Shown here one piece after another: positions 44,335 to 54,733 of a DNA stretch of 64,000 nucleotides. The notes under the pieces are model-generated. The model searched no databases. It saw nothing but the letters and a program-made list of their open reading frames with translations, and had not been told where the DNA came from. Position 1 is the stretch's first letter, and every line of letters starts with the position of its first letter. The DNA is from Pseudomonas oryzae (GTDB lineage: Bacteria > Pseudomonadota > Gammaproteobacteria > Pseudomonadales > Pseudomonadaceae). The DNA is taken from assembly GCF_900104805.1 (NCBI RefSeq), contig NZ_LT629751.1, forward strand, positions 310,001-374,000. Reading direction: 5' to 3'. The position numbers and the translations under genes are program-made.

Positions 44335-46057
44335 CGGGGGCTTCCTGACGGCGTTGCTGCTCGTACCAGAACTTGCGGCGCAGCAGTTCGGCCGGATTGT
44401 CGGGGATCTGGCGCAGCCATTGCTCCAGGGCCTGGCGCTGCTCGCCCTGCTCGGGCGCTGCGCCAGCCTGGGCGGCGGCCTCTGGCGTCGGGCTGGAGGC
44501 GCCGGCCAGGCGTTCGTCGCGGGCGGCGCCGGCGCCGAACAGCGGTGCGCTGACGGCGCCGGGATTCGTCTCCGGCTCGGCTTGCCCTGCGGGCGGCGTC
44601 GCCGCCGAGGCGCCGGTCTGTGGCGCCGGGCTGCCTGCGCCGGCGTCCTGCTGGCCGTTTGCGCCGTTCTGCGCGGCGGCGGCGGCCGCGGCCTGGCGCT
44701 CCTGCAGCAAGCGCTGGACCAGCGCGCGGTTGCTCTGGGCCGCCTGCAGCCGCGGCGCCAGGCGCAGTGCCTCGGCGTAGGCGTCCAGCGCGCCTTCCAG
44801 TTCGCCGCCCCGGGCCAGGGCGTTGCCACGGTTGTAGTGGGCGGCGGCGTCGCCGCTCTGGGCGAAGGCGTCGGCGGCGGCGGCGTAGTCGCCGGCCTGA
44901 TAGTGGGCGATGCCGCGCCACTGCGGATCGACGAAGCGCTGCGCGGCCGCGGCCGGCGCGCCGGCCTCGAGCAGGCGGCGGCCCTGCTGGTCGGCGCGCC
45001 ACCAGAGGTCGGCGAACTCGAAGGCGTAGGCCGGCGGCGGCTGGACCAGCAGCAGGGCGAAGGCGAACAGCCAGCCGCGGCGGCCGGCGCAGGCGGCCAG
45101 CAGGAGCAGCGGCAGCAGCAGCCAGTGGCCCTGGTCGGCCCAGCCGGCGAGGGCCTGCAGCTGACCGGCCGCTTCGCGGCGCCCGCCGCGCTGGCCGAGC
45201 AGGCCGAGGCTGGCGAGGTCGCCGTCGTCCAGGCGCAGGTTGCTGTAGCCGCCGTCCAGGCTGGCGGCGAAGGCGGCCAGCTGTTCGCCGGCCAGGCGCG
45301 GCAGGACGATGCCGCCGTCGGCGTCGCGCAGGAAGCCGCCATCCTCGAGGCGCACCGGCGCGCCGGCCGGGGTGCCGACGCCGAGCAGCAGCAGCGGGTT
45401 GTCGCGCCGTGCCAGGATGCCGCGGATGCCGCTCTGCTCGGCGACGGAGAGGCCGCCGGTGAGCAGCAGCAGGCGGCCCTGGCCGTTGGCGCCCTGGTCG
45501 AGCAGGGCGAGGGCGCGCTGCACGGCGAGGTCGGCGCGCTGGCCGGGCTCGGGCATCAGCGCGGGGGTCAGCGCGGCGAGCAGGTTCTGCGCGGTGGCCA
45601 GATCGTTGGACAGCGGCACCAGCACGTGGGCGCTGCCGGCGTAGACGACGATGGCGGTCTGCGCCTCGCCGCGCGCGGCGAGCAGGTCGAGCAGCTTGCG
45701 CCGCGCCACCTCCAGGCGACTGGGCGCCAGGTCCTCGGCGAGCATCGCCGGGGTCAGTTCGAGGATCGCCACCAGCGGATCGCTGCGCCGCTGCGCCGGC
45801 TGCTCCAGGCGCTCCCAGCCGGGGCCGAGCAGGGCCAGCAGGGCGAGCAGCCAGGCCAGGCCGAGCAGCAGCCACGGCCGGCGGTTCTGCCGGCCGCGCC
45901 CGCCGCGCAGCAGCCAGGGCTGGAAGGCCGGCGGCAGCAGCACCTGCCAGCGACCGAGGCGCTGCTTGCGGTGCCACAGGCGCCACAGCAGCCAGGCGCC
46001 GAGCGGCAGCAGGAGCAGCCAGAGCGGGCGGGCCAGGTGCGGTAGCAGCTCGTTCAT
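44306..46057 (-). CDS. VWA-TPR membrane protein (BatB/BatC-like)
   Basis: A 583-residue protein with N-terminal membrane segments (about 10-26 and 58-75) and a von Willebrand A domain. The VWA metal site is degenerate: the usual DxSxS is replaced by ELTPAM. A further hydrophobic stretch near 315-350 is followed by TPR repeats (about 395-445, GDAAAHYNRGNALARGGELEGAL) and a Pro/Ala/Gln-rich tail. It thus combines features of BatB and BatC. The start overlaps the upstream VWA gene by 4 bases. Confidence 0.87.
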   Translation of the reverse strand: MNELLPHLARPLWLLLLPLGAWLLWRLWHRKQRLGRWQVLLPPAFQPWLLRGGRGRQNRRPWLLLGLAWLLALLALLGPGWERLEQPAQRRSDPLVAILELTPAMLAEDLAPSRLEVARRKLLDLLAARGEAQTAIVVYAGSAHVLVPLSNDLATAQNLLAALTPALMPEPGQRADLAVQRALALLDQGANGQGRLLLLTGGLSVAEQSGIRGILARRDNPLLLLGVGTPAGAPVRLEDGGFLRDADGGIVLPRLAGEQLAAFAASLDGGYSNLRLDDGDLASLGLLGQRGGRREAAGQLQALAGWADQGHWLLLPLLLLAACAGRRGWLFAFALLLVQPPPAYAFEFADLWWRADQQGRRLLEAGAPAAAAQRFVDPQWRGIAHYQAGDYAAAADAFAQSGDAAAHYNRGNALARGGELEGALDAYAEALRLAPRLQAAQSNRALVQRLLQERQAAAAAAAQNGANGQQDAGAGSPAPQTGASAATPPAGQAEPETNPGAVSAPLFGAGAARDERLAGASSPTPEAAAQAGAAPEQGEQRQALEQWLRQIPDNPAELLRRKFWYEQQRRQEAPDDRHDPLSP

Positions 46058-47064
46058 CGGCGCCTCCGCTGCAGGCGTTGCGGCCAGTTCGGCCACAGGT
46101 CGTGCATCACCAGCAGCAGGCTGAGCAGCACGGCGGCGCCCAGTGGCCAGGGATACAGCGGCGCGGCGCGGTACACGGTGGTCGGTGCCTGGGTGACCGG
46201 CTCGAGCTGGTCGAGGGTCCGCGCGATGGCGCGCAGCTCGTCCGGCGAGCGCGCGCGGAAGTATTCGCCGCCGGTGATCGCCGCCAGCTCGCGCAGCAGC
46301 GGCTCGTCGAGGTCGAGGCCGGGATTGAGGCCGTACAGGCCGATGGCGCCGGCCTGCTCGGCATCGGCGCCGATGCCGATGGTGTAGATGGTCACCTGCT
46401 CGCCGGCGGCCAGCCGCGCGGCGGTCAGCGGTGCCACCTCGCCGCCGGTGTTGGCGCCGTCGGTGACCAGGATCAGCACGCGGCTGTCGGCCGGCTGCAG
46501 GCGCAGGCGCTTGACCGCCAGGCCGATGGCGTCGCCGATGGCGGTGTTCTTGCCGGCGATGCCGACCACCGCCTCCTCCAGCCACTGGCGCACGCTGTGG
46601 CGGTCGAAGGTCAGCGGCGCCTGCAGGTAGGCCTGGCTGCCGAACAGGATCAGGCCGAGGCGGTCGCCGTTGCGTCCGGCGATGAACTCGCCGAGCAGTT
46701 GTTGCACCAGGGTCAGGCGGCTGACCGTTTCGCCCTGCCAGTACATGTCGCGATAGTCCATGGAGCCGGAGACATCCACCGCCAGCAGCAGGTCGCGGCC
46801 GCTGGTCGGCAGCGGCAGCGGTTCGCCCAGCCACTGCGGGCGGGCGCTGGCCAGCACCAGCAGCAGCCAGAGCAGGGCGAACGGCGCCTGGCGCCGCCAG
46901 CCGGGCAGCTTCGGCCGGGCGCGGCGGCCGGCGAGGCTTTCCAGCTCGTCGAGGAAGGTCACCTTGAGCGCCGCCTCGCCGCTGTCGGCAGGCGGCAGCA
47001 GCTGGCGCAGCAGCCAGGGCAGCGGCAGCAGGAGGAACACCCAGGGCCAGGCGAACTCAAGCAT
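46054..47064 (-). CDS. VWA domain protein (BatA-like)
   Basis: A 336-residue inner-membrane protein with two N-terminal hydrophobic segments, a VWA domain with an intact MIDAS (DVSGS at 97-101, then TDGANTGG), and a C-terminal membrane segment. This is the BatA-type partner whose metal site probably binds a ligand under MoxR control (family knowledge). It overlaps both neighbours by 8 and 4 bases, so the operon is tightly coupled. Confidence 0.9.
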   Translation of the reverse strand: MLEFAWPWVFLLLPLPWLLRQLLPPADSGEAALKVTFLDELESLAGRRARPKLPGWRRQAPFALLWLLLVLASARPQWLGEPLPLPTSGRDLLLAVDVSGSMDYRDMYWQGETVSRLTLVQQLLGEFIAGRNGDRLGLILFGSQAYLQAPLTFDRHSVRQWLEEAVVGIAGKNTAIGDAIGLAVKRLRLQPADSRVLILVTDGANTGGEVAPLTAARLAAGEQVTIYTIGIGADAEQAGAIGLYGLNPGLDLDEPLLRELAAITGGEYFRARSPDELRAIARTLDQLEPVTQAPTTVYRAAPLYPWPLGAAVLLSLLLVMHDLWPNWPQRLQRRRR

Positions 47065-47563
47065 GCTTGCGGATCCAGGTTTCCACCGCCTGCTGCAGGC
47101 CGTCGATGGCCTTGTCGTCCAGGCGGCAGTCGGCGCGGTAGGCGCCTTCGACGAGGATCATCCAGCGGGTCAGGCCGGCGGCCGGGCAGCGGTTGTCGAG
47201 GAACGCCAGCCAGGCGCGCCCGCTCAGGGTATGGCTGTGGCTGTCCGGGTAGTGCGCGCGGCACAGACGCTTGAGCAGGCCGTTGAGCGCCTGCAGCCAG
47301 GGGCCGGCCGGCGCGCCCTGGTAGGGCCGCGGCAGGCGGTTGAGTTCGTCGAGCGCGGCCTGGCGCTGCGGGTCGAGGCCGGGCGGCGGCGCGGCCGGCT
47401 CGACCGGGCGGTGCCACCAGGCGCGCAGGCGTTCACGCAGCAGCCAGAACGCGGCGCCGGCGCCGAGCAGCAGGGCGGCGAGCAGCCACCAGCCGGGCGC
47501 TGGCGGCCAGAACGGCGGCGGCGGCGGCAGGATCGGCGGGGCCAGCTGGTCGAGCGGGTTCAT
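47057..47563 (-). CDS. DUF4381 family membrane protein
   Basis: A 168-residue protein with a Pro-rich start (LAPPILPPPPPFWPPAPGWW), one membrane helix (about 25-45) and a cytoplasmic helical domain ending WILVEGAYRAD-like sequence (WMILVEGAYRAD). This is the DUF4381 family found in MoxR-VWA operons. Its role is unknown. It overlaps the DUF58 gene by 4 bases and BatA by 8. Confidence 0.88.
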   Translation of the reverse strand: MNPLDQLAPPILPPPPPFWPPAPGWWLLAALLLGAGAAFWLLRERLRAWWHRPVEPAAPPPGLDPQRQAALDELNRLPRPYQGAPAGPWLQALNGLLKRLCRAHYPDSHSHTLSGRAWLAFLDNRCPAAGLTRWMILVEGAYRADCRLDDKAIDGLQQAVETWIRKHA

Positions 47564-48519
47564 GCCGGCGGCGTCCCGGAGGCGGCGGGCTGCTGCGGCT
47601 CGACCAGTTCGCGCAGCTGCTCGATCAGTTCGCGCTGGGTGGACAGCGGCAGCAGCAGCACGCCGAGCTTCTGCGCCAGGCGCTGCCAGCGCAGCACGCG
47701 CGCGGCGGCGCGTTCGCGCCAGGTCTGGCGCAGCTCGGCATCCGCGGTGTCCAGCTCCAGGCGCGCGTGGGCGTCGGCGAAGCGCAGCAGGCCGGCGGCC
47801 GGCAGGGCGTGGTCGAGCGGGTCGGACAGCGGCAGCAGGATCAGGTCGCAGTGGCGGGCGAGCAGGGCCAGCTGCTGCTCGGCGACGTCGCCGAGGGCGC
47901 GCTCGTCGCAGATCACCAGCACCAGGCTACCCGGGCGCAGCACCTCGCGGGCGCGGCGCAGCGCCTGGCCGAGGCCCTCGCCGGTGGCTTCCTCGGCCAG
48001 CGGCGCGCCGAGCGCCTGGTTGGCGCGCACCAGGCGGCCGAGCAGCTGCAGCAGGCTCTGCTTGCTGCGCCGCGGACGGATCTCGCTGCACTGGCTGCCG
48101 GTGAACACCAGGCCGCCGATGCGGTCGTTGTGCGCCAGCGCGGCCCAGCCGAACAGCGCGGCGGTCTGCGCGGCGAGCACCGACTTGAAGCACAGGCCGC
48201 TGCCGAAGAACAGCCGCGGACTCTGCTCGACCAGCAGGAACACCGGGCGCTCGCGCTCCTCGTGGAACAGCTTGGTGTGCGGCTCGCGGGTGCGCGCGGT
48301 GACCCGCCAGTCGATGTTGCGCACGTCGTCGCCGGCCTGGTAGACGCGCACCTGGTCGAAGTCGACGCCGCGGCCGCGCAGCTTGGAGTGGTGCAGGCCG
48401 ATCAGCGGGCTGCGCCGGCCGGGGCGGGAGAACAGCTGCACCTCGCCCAGGCGATGGCGCATTTCCAGCAGTTCGGCGAGGCTGACCATCACCCCCGGCG
48501 GCAGCATGTCGGCTTGCAT
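47560..48519 (-). CDS. DUF58 domain protein
   Basis: A 319-residue cytoplasmic protein with the DUF58 core (RGVDFDQVRVYQAGDDVRNIDWRVTARTREPHTKLFHEERERPVFLLVEQSPRLFFGS in several conserved blocks), a VWA-like fold usually encoded after MoxR. It probably acts as a MoxR partner or client. ATG 48519 (MQADMLPPG) is 9 bases from the moxR stop and has GAGG upstream. ATG 48507 is a second option. The enormous upstream in-frame extension is a shadow of moxR and gdhB. Confidence 0.88.
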   Translation of the reverse strand: MQADMLPPGVMVSLAELLEMRHRLGEVQLFSRPGRRSPLIGLHHSKLRGRGVDFDQVRVYQAGDDVRNIDWRVTARTREPHTKLFHEERERPVFLLVEQSPRLFFGSGLCFKSVLAAQTAALFGWAALAHNDRIGGLVFTGSQCSEIRPRRSKQSLLQLLGRLVRANQALGAPLAEEATGEGLGQALRRAREVLRPGSLVLVICDERALGDVAEQQLALLARHCDLILLPLSDPLDHALPAAGLLRFADAHARLELDTADAELRQTWRERAAARVLRWQRLAQKLGVLLLPLSTQRELIEQLRELVEPQQPAASGTPPA

Positions 48520-48527
48520 GGCGCGCC

Positions 48528-49487
<960 letters not shown>

Positions 49488-49662
49488 GTCGGGACTCGGG
49501 TGGGCGGTGGCCGGCAGGAAGCGCCGGATAGGACTCACACTTTAAAGCATCTGCCCCCGCCGCGACCAACGGCGACTGGTCGCAGGCGCCTCCGCCCAAC
49601 GGCTGGGCCGGCGGCGATCGCCCTGCTAACGTGAGAGAAAGCCAGGCCAGGGGAGAGGAGCC

Positions 49663-52600
49663 ATGGGTTTTTTCACCGCTGCGGATCGTGACGACTTCCA
49701 TCGCCAGTTGCAGGAGGTGCTGGCCCGCCAGGTCGGTGCGGCGTCGCTCGACCAGGTGCTGCTGTTCGCCCGCCAGTTCTTCGCCATCGTCGGTGTCGAC
49801 GAGCTGAGCGAGCGGCGTCTGGCCGATCTCGCCGGTTGCTGCCTGTCGGCCTGGAAGCTGCTCGAGCGCTTCGACCCGCAGGCGCCGCAGGTGGTGCTGT
49901 TCAGCCCCGACTACGAGCGCCACGGCTGGCAGTCGCCGCACACCGTGCTGCAGGTGCTGCACGCCGACATGCCGTTCCTGGTCGATTCGCTGCACATGGA
50001 GCTGCGCCGCCGCGGCCACACCGTGCACAGCCTGCAGAACTGCGTGCTGAGCCTGCGCCGCGGCGCAAGCGGCGAGCTGCTCGAGGTGCTCGAGCCGGGC
50101 GTGCGTGGCCCGGAAGTGCGCCGCGAGGCGCTGATCAGCCTGGAGATCGACCGCTGCGCCAGCGCCGGCGAGCAGCACATGCTGGCCAAGGCGCTGCACG
50201 AGGTGCTCGCCGACGTGCGCCTGGCGGTCGGCGACTTCGCGCCGATGCAGGCGCGCGTGCGCGCCCTGCTCGCCGAACTGCAGCCTTCCTGCGAGGCGGT
50301 GCACGAGCACGACTGCGCCGAGGTGGGCGCCTTCCTCGAATGGATGCTGGACAACCACTTCACCTTCCTTGGCTACGAGGAGTTCAGCGTCGAGAGCCGC
50401 GAGGACGGCAGCGGCCTGCTGGTCTACGACGAGCAGGCCCTGCTCGGCCTGTCGCGGCGCCTGCGCAGCGGGCTGCCCGAGGCGCAGCGCTGGGTGTCGG
50501 CGCAGGCACTGGCCTGGCTGCGCGCGCCCAGCCTGCTGTCGTTCGCCAAGGCCGACCAGCCGGCGCGGGTGCACCGCTCGGCCTACCCGGACTACGTGTC
50601 GCTGCGCCAGTTCGACGAAGGCGGGCGCCTGCTGCGCGAGTGCCGCTTCATCGGCCTGTACACCTCGCCGGTGTACACCGAGAGCATGCGCCACATTCCC
50701 TGCGTGCGTGGCAAGGTCGCCGAGGTGGAGCGCCGCGCCGGTTTCGAGGCCAGCGCCCACCTGGGCAAGAGCCTGGTCCAGGTGCTCGAGGTGCTGCCGC
50801 GCGACGACCTGTTCCAGACGCCGGTGGAGGAGCTGACCGCCACCGCGGTGGCCATCGTCCAGCTGCAGGAGCGCAACCGCCTGCGCCTGTTCCTGCGCCG
50901 CGACCCGTTCGGCCACTTCTGCTACTGCCTGGTCTACGTGCCGCGGGAGATCTACTCCACCGAGATCCGCCTGCGCATCGAACGGGTGCTGCGCCAGCGC
51001 CTGGGTGCCAGCGACTGCGAGTTCTGGACCTGGTTCTCCGAGTCGGTGCTGGCGCGGGTACAGTTCATCCTGCGCGTCGATCCGCACGAGGCGGTGCCGG
51101 TCGATCCGCGGAGCCTCGAACAGGAGGTCGTCCAGGCCTGCCGCAGCTGGCAGGACGACTGCGCCAGCCTGGTGGTGGAGAGCTTCGGCGAGGCGCAGGG
51201 CACCGACCTGCTGGCCAGTTTCGCCGGCGGCTTTCCGGCCAGCTACCGCGAGCGCTTCGAGCCGCACATGGCGGTGGTCGACCTGCGCCACCTGCTCGGC
51301 CTGTCGGCCGAGCAGCCGCTGGCGATGAGTTTCTACCAGCCGTCCCTCGATCACGAGGAGCGGTTGCACTGCAAGATCTACCATGCCGACGCGCCGCTGC
51401 CGCTGTCGGACATGCTGCCGATCCTCGAGAACCTCGGCCTGCGCGTGCTCGGCGAGTTTCCCTACCGCCTGCGCCGTCAGGACGGCCGCGAGTTCTGGAT
51501 CCACGACTACACCTTCACCTACGCCGAGGGCATCAGCGTCGATCTGCAGCAGCTCAACGTCATTCTCCAGGATGCCTTCATCCACATCGTCCAGGGCGTC
51601 GCCGAGAACGACGGCTTCAACCGCCTGGTGCTCGGCGCCGGCCTGCCCTGGCGCGAGGTGGCGCTGCTGCGCGCCTACGGCCGCTACCTCAAGCAGATCC
51701 GCCTGGGCTTCGACCTCGGCTACATCGCCGCGACCCTGAACAACCACGCGGACATCGCCCGCGAGCTGGTGCGCCTGTTCAAGACCCGCTTCTACCTGGC
51801 GCGCAAGCTGGATGCCGAGCAGCTCCAGGACAAGCAGCAGCGCCTGGAGCAGGCCATCCTCGGCGCCCTGGAGCGGGTCCAGGTGCTCAACGAGGACCGC
51901 ATCCTGCGCCGCTACCTGGAGCTGGTGCGCGCCACCCTGCGCAGCAACTTCTACCAGGCCGCCGAGGGCGGCGGGCTCAAGGACTACCTGAGCTTCAAGC
52001 TCGACCCGCAGCTGATCGGCGAGATGCCGCGGCCGGTGCCGCGCTACGAGATCTTCGTCTACTCGCCGCGGGTCGAGGGCGTGCACCTGCGCGGCGGCAA
52101 GGTGGCGCGCGGCGGCCTGCGCTGGTCGGATCGCGAGGAGGACTACCGCACCGAGGTGCTCGGCCTGGTCAAGGCGCAGCAGGTGAAGAACGCGGTGATC
52201 GTGCCGGTCGGCGCCAAGGGCGGCTTCGTGCCGCGCCGCCTGCCGCTGGGCGGCACGCGCGACGAGATCCAGGCCGAGGCGATCGCCTGCTACCGGATCT
52301 TCGTCAGCGGACTGCTCGACCTGACCGACAACCTGGTCGACGGCCAGCTGCTGCCGCCGCCGAACGTGGTGCGCCACGACGAGGACGATCCGTACCTGGT
52401 GGTGGCGGCGGACAAGGGCACCGCCACCTTCTCCGACATCGCCAACGCGCTGGCCGCCGACTACGGCTTCTGGCTGGACGACGCCTTCGCCTCCGGCGGT
52501 TCGGCCGGCTACGACCACAAGGGCATGGGCATCACCGCGCGCGGCGCCTGGGTCGGCGTGCAGCGCCACTTCCGCGAGCGCGGCATCGACGTGCAGCAGG

Positions 52601-54528
52601 ACAGCATCAGCGTGGTCGGCATCGGCGATATGGCCGGCGACGTGTTCGGCAACGGCCTGCTGCGGTCGGACCGGCTGCTACTGATCGGCGCCTTCAACCA
52701 CCTGCACATCTTCCTCGACCCCGACCCCGATCCGGCGGCCAGCTTCGCCGAGCGCCAGCGCCTGTTCGACCTGCCGCGCTCGACCTGGGCCGACTATGAC
52801 GCCGCGCTGATTTCCGCAGGCGGCGGGGTCTACCCGCGCAGCGCCAAGAGCATTCCGCTCAGCCCGCAGATCCGCGAGCGCCTGGGCATCGACGCCGAGC
52901 AGCTGGCGCCCAACGAGCTGATCAGCGCGCTGCTGCGGGCACCGGTCGACCTGTTGTGGAACGGCGGCATCGGCACCTACGTGAAGTCCGTCCACGAGAG
53001 CCACACGGACGTCGGCGACAAGGCCAACGACGCCGTGCGGGTCAATGGCCGCGAGCTGCGCTGCAAGGTGGTGGGCGAGGGCGGCAACCTCGGCATGACC
53101 CAGCTCGGCCGCGTCGAGTACTGCCTGAACGGCGGCGCCTGCAACACCGATTTCATCGACAACGCCGGCGGGGTGACCTGCTCGGACCACGAGGTCAACA
53201 TCAAGATCCTGCTCGGCGAGGTGGTGCGCGCCGGCGACCTGACCCTGCGCCAGCGCAACGAACTGCTGCGCGAGATGACCGAGGCGGTGGCGCAACTGGT
53301 GCTGAACATCAGCTACCGCCAGGTCCAGGCGCTGTCGCTGGCGCAGCGCTATGCCCGCGGTCGCCTCGGCGAATTCCGCCGGCTGATGATGGATCTGGAA
53401 AGTCGCGGGCGCCTGGACCGGGCGCTGGAGTTCCTCCCCGCCGACGAGGAGCTGAACGCCCGCGCCGTGCAGCACCTGGGGCTGACCCGCCCGGAACTGG
53501 CGCTGCTGCTGTCCTACAGCAAGTTCGACCTCAAGGAGGCGCTGCTGCACTCGAGCCTGGTCGACGATCCCTACCTGCTCGAGGAGCTGCATCGCGCCTT
53601 CCCGGCGCAGCTGGTCGAGCGCTTCCCGGCGGCGATGGAGCACCATCGCCTGCGCCGCGAGATCGTCAGCACGCGCATCGCCAACGACCTGGTCGACCAC
53701 ATGGGCATGACCTTCGTGCAGCGTCTCAACGAATCCACCGGGCTGTCGCCGGCGCACATCGCCGCCGGTTGGGTGGTGGTGCGCGATCTGTTCGAGCTGC
53801 CGTACTGGTGGCAGCAGATCGAGGCGCTGGATCATCGCATCGACCCCGAGCTGCAGCTCCGGCTGATGGAGGAGCTGATGCGCCTGGGCCGCCGCGCCAC
53901 CCGCTGGCTGCTGCGCAACCGCCGCGGCGATCTCGACTTGGCGCGCGACGTCGCCCACTTCGCTCCCAGCGTCAGGGCGCTTTCCGAGAACATCGAGGAA
54001 CTGCTAGAAGGACCGGTGCTGGAGGCCTGGCAGGCGCGTCGCGCGGAGCTGGAGGCGGGTGGGGTGCCGCCGGTGCTGGCGCGGCAGATGGCCAGCGGCG
54101 GCGATCTGTACACCCTGCTGCCGATCATCGAGGCCGCCGACGTCACCGGTCAGCCGCCGATGCGGGTAGCCGCCTGCTACTACGCCCTGTTCTCCGAGCT
54201 GGAGCTGGGCTGGTACCTGCAGCAGCTGCATGCGCTGCCGGTGGAGAACAACTGGCAGGCGCTGGCCCGCGAGTCGCTGCGCGACGAGCTGGATGCCCAG
54301 CAGCGGGCGCTGACCATCGCGGTGCTGCAGATGGCCGAGGGCCCAGTGGAGGTCGACGAGCGTCTGACCCGCTGGCTGAGCCTGAACCAGCCCCTGGTGG
54401 CGCGCTGGCGTCATCTGCTCGCCGAACTGCGCGCCAGCAGCGCCAGCGACTATGCGGTGTACGCGGTGGCCAACCGCGAATTGCAGGATCTGGCGCAGAG
54501 CGTGCTGCGGGTGGAGGGCGACGCCTGA
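49663..54528 (+). CDS. gdhB: NAD-dependent glutamate dehydrogenase, 180-kDa class
   Basis: A 1621-residue enzyme of the large L_180 class that deaminates glutamate to 2-oxoglutarate with NAD. A long N-terminal regulatory part with ACT-like segments precedes the catalytic core at about 700-1250. Core motifs include GGKVARGGLRWSDREEDYRTEVLGLVKAQ and KGGFVP. GIGDMAGDVFGNG and the dinucleotide region GEGGNLGMTQ are also present. In P. aeruginosa this enzyme is arginine-activated and serves arginine catabolism. GAGAGGAG precedes the ATG. Confidence 0.97.
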   Translation: MGFFTAADRDDFHRQLQEVLARQVGAASLDQVLLFARQFFAIVGVDELSERRLADLAGCCLSAWKLLERFDPQAPQVVLFSPDYERHGWQSPHTVLQVLHADMPFLVDSLHMELRRRGHTVHSLQNCVLSLRRGASGELLEVLEPGVRGPEVRREALISLEIDRCASAGEQHMLAKALHEVLADVRLAVGDFAPMQARVRALLAELQPSCEAVHEHDCAEVGAFLEWMLDNHFTFLGYEEFSVESREDGSGLLVYDEQALLGLSRRLRSGLPEAQRWVSAQALAWLRAPSLLSFAKADQPARVHRSAYPDYVSLRQFDEGGRLLRECRFIGLYTSPVYTESMRHIPCVRGKVAEVERRAGFEASAHLGKSLVQVLEVLPRDDLFQTPVEELTATAVAIVQLQERNRLRLFLRRDPFGHFCYCLVYVPREIYSTEIRLRIERVLRQRLGASDCEFWTWFSESVLARVQFILRVDPHEAVPVDPRSLEQEVVQACRSWQDDCASLVVESFGEAQGTDLLASFAGGFPASYRERFEPHMAVVDLRHLLGLSAEQPLAMSFYQPSLDHEERLHCKIYHADAPLPLSDMLPILENLGLRVLGEFPYRLRRQDGREFWIHDYTFTYAEGISVDLQQLNVILQDAFIHIVQGVAENDGFNRLVLGAGLPWREVALLRAYGRYLKQIRLGFDLGYIAATLNNHADIARELVRLFKTRFYLARKLDAEQLQDKQQRLEQAILGALERVQVLNEDRILRRYLELVRATLRSNFYQAAEGGGLKDYLSFKLDPQLIGEMPRPVPRYEIFVYSPRVEGVHLRGGKVARGGLRWSDREEDYRTEVLGLVKAQQVKNAVIVPVGAKGGFVPRRLPLGGTRDEIQAEAIACYRIFVSGLLDLTDNLVDGQLLPPPNVVRHDEDDPYLVVAADKGTATFSDIANALAADYGFWLDDAFASGGSAGYDHKGMGITARGAWVGVQRHFRERGIDVQQDSISVVGIGDMAGDVFGNGLLRSDRLLLIGAFNHLHIFLDPDPDPAASFAERQRLFDLPRSTWADYDAALISAGGGVYPRSAKSIPLSPQIRERLGIDAEQLAPNELISALLRAPVDLLWNGGIGTYVKSVHESHTDVGDKANDAVRVNGRELRCKVVGEGGNLGMTQLGRVEYCLNGGACNTDFIDNAGGVTCSDHEVNIKILLGEVVRAGDLTLRQRNELLREMTEAVAQLVLNISYRQVQALSLAQRYARGRLGEFRRLMMDLESRGRLDRALEFLPADEELNARAVQHLGLTRPELALLLSYSKFDLKEALLHSSLVDDPYLLEELHRAFPAQLVERFPAAMEHHRLRREIVSTRIANDLVDHMGMTFVQRLNESTGLSPAHIAAGWVVVRDLFELPYWWQQIEALDHRIDPELQLRLMEELMRLGRRATRWLLRNRRGDLDLARDVAHFAPSVRALSENIEELLEGPVLEAWQARRAELEAGGVPPVLARQMASGGDLYTLLPIIEAADVTGQPPMRVAACYYALFSELELGWYLQQLHALPVENNWQALARESLRDELDAQQRALTIAVLQMAEGPVEVDERLTRWLSLNQPLVARWRHLLAELRASSASDYAVYAVANRELQDLAQSVLRVEGDA

Positions 54529-54544
54529 GGCGCGCTTGAAATTA

Positions 54545-54575
54545 TGCACGGCCGGTGAGAGATTCTGCACGGTCG
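54545..54575. promoter_or_regulatory. Direct repeat TGCACGG(C/T)CG, possible regulator site
   Basis: TGCACGGCCG (54545-54554) and TGCACGGTCG (54566-54575) lie 21 bases apart, two helical turns, in the gap before the glutamine-synthetase-like gene. This spacing suits a dimeric regulator. No regulator is identified. Confidence 0.35.
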
Positions 54576-54587
54576 AGCTGGCAGGAT

Positions 54588-54705
54588 GGGTGGGGCGGGC
54601 GAGCCGCGTAGCGGCGTGACCCGCCAAGGATGCCGAAGGCGTCCCCTGGCCGGCCTGGCGGCCGGTTGGTGGGTTACGGACAACCCTACGGGGTGCAGGG
54701 CATCG
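54588..54705. repeat. GC-rich inverted-repeat cluster between gdhB and the GS-like gene
   Basis: Several imperfect stems lie here: GGCGGGC...GACCCGCC with inner GCCGC/GCGGC, CCGGCC...GGCCGG, and a GTGGGTTACGGACAACCCTAC stretch. The composition resembles REP-type intergenic elements of pseudomonads. Whether it terminates gdhB is unclear. Confidence 0.45.
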
Positions 54706-54733
54706 ATGCCGAAGAGTCGGGGGGAAGGAAACG

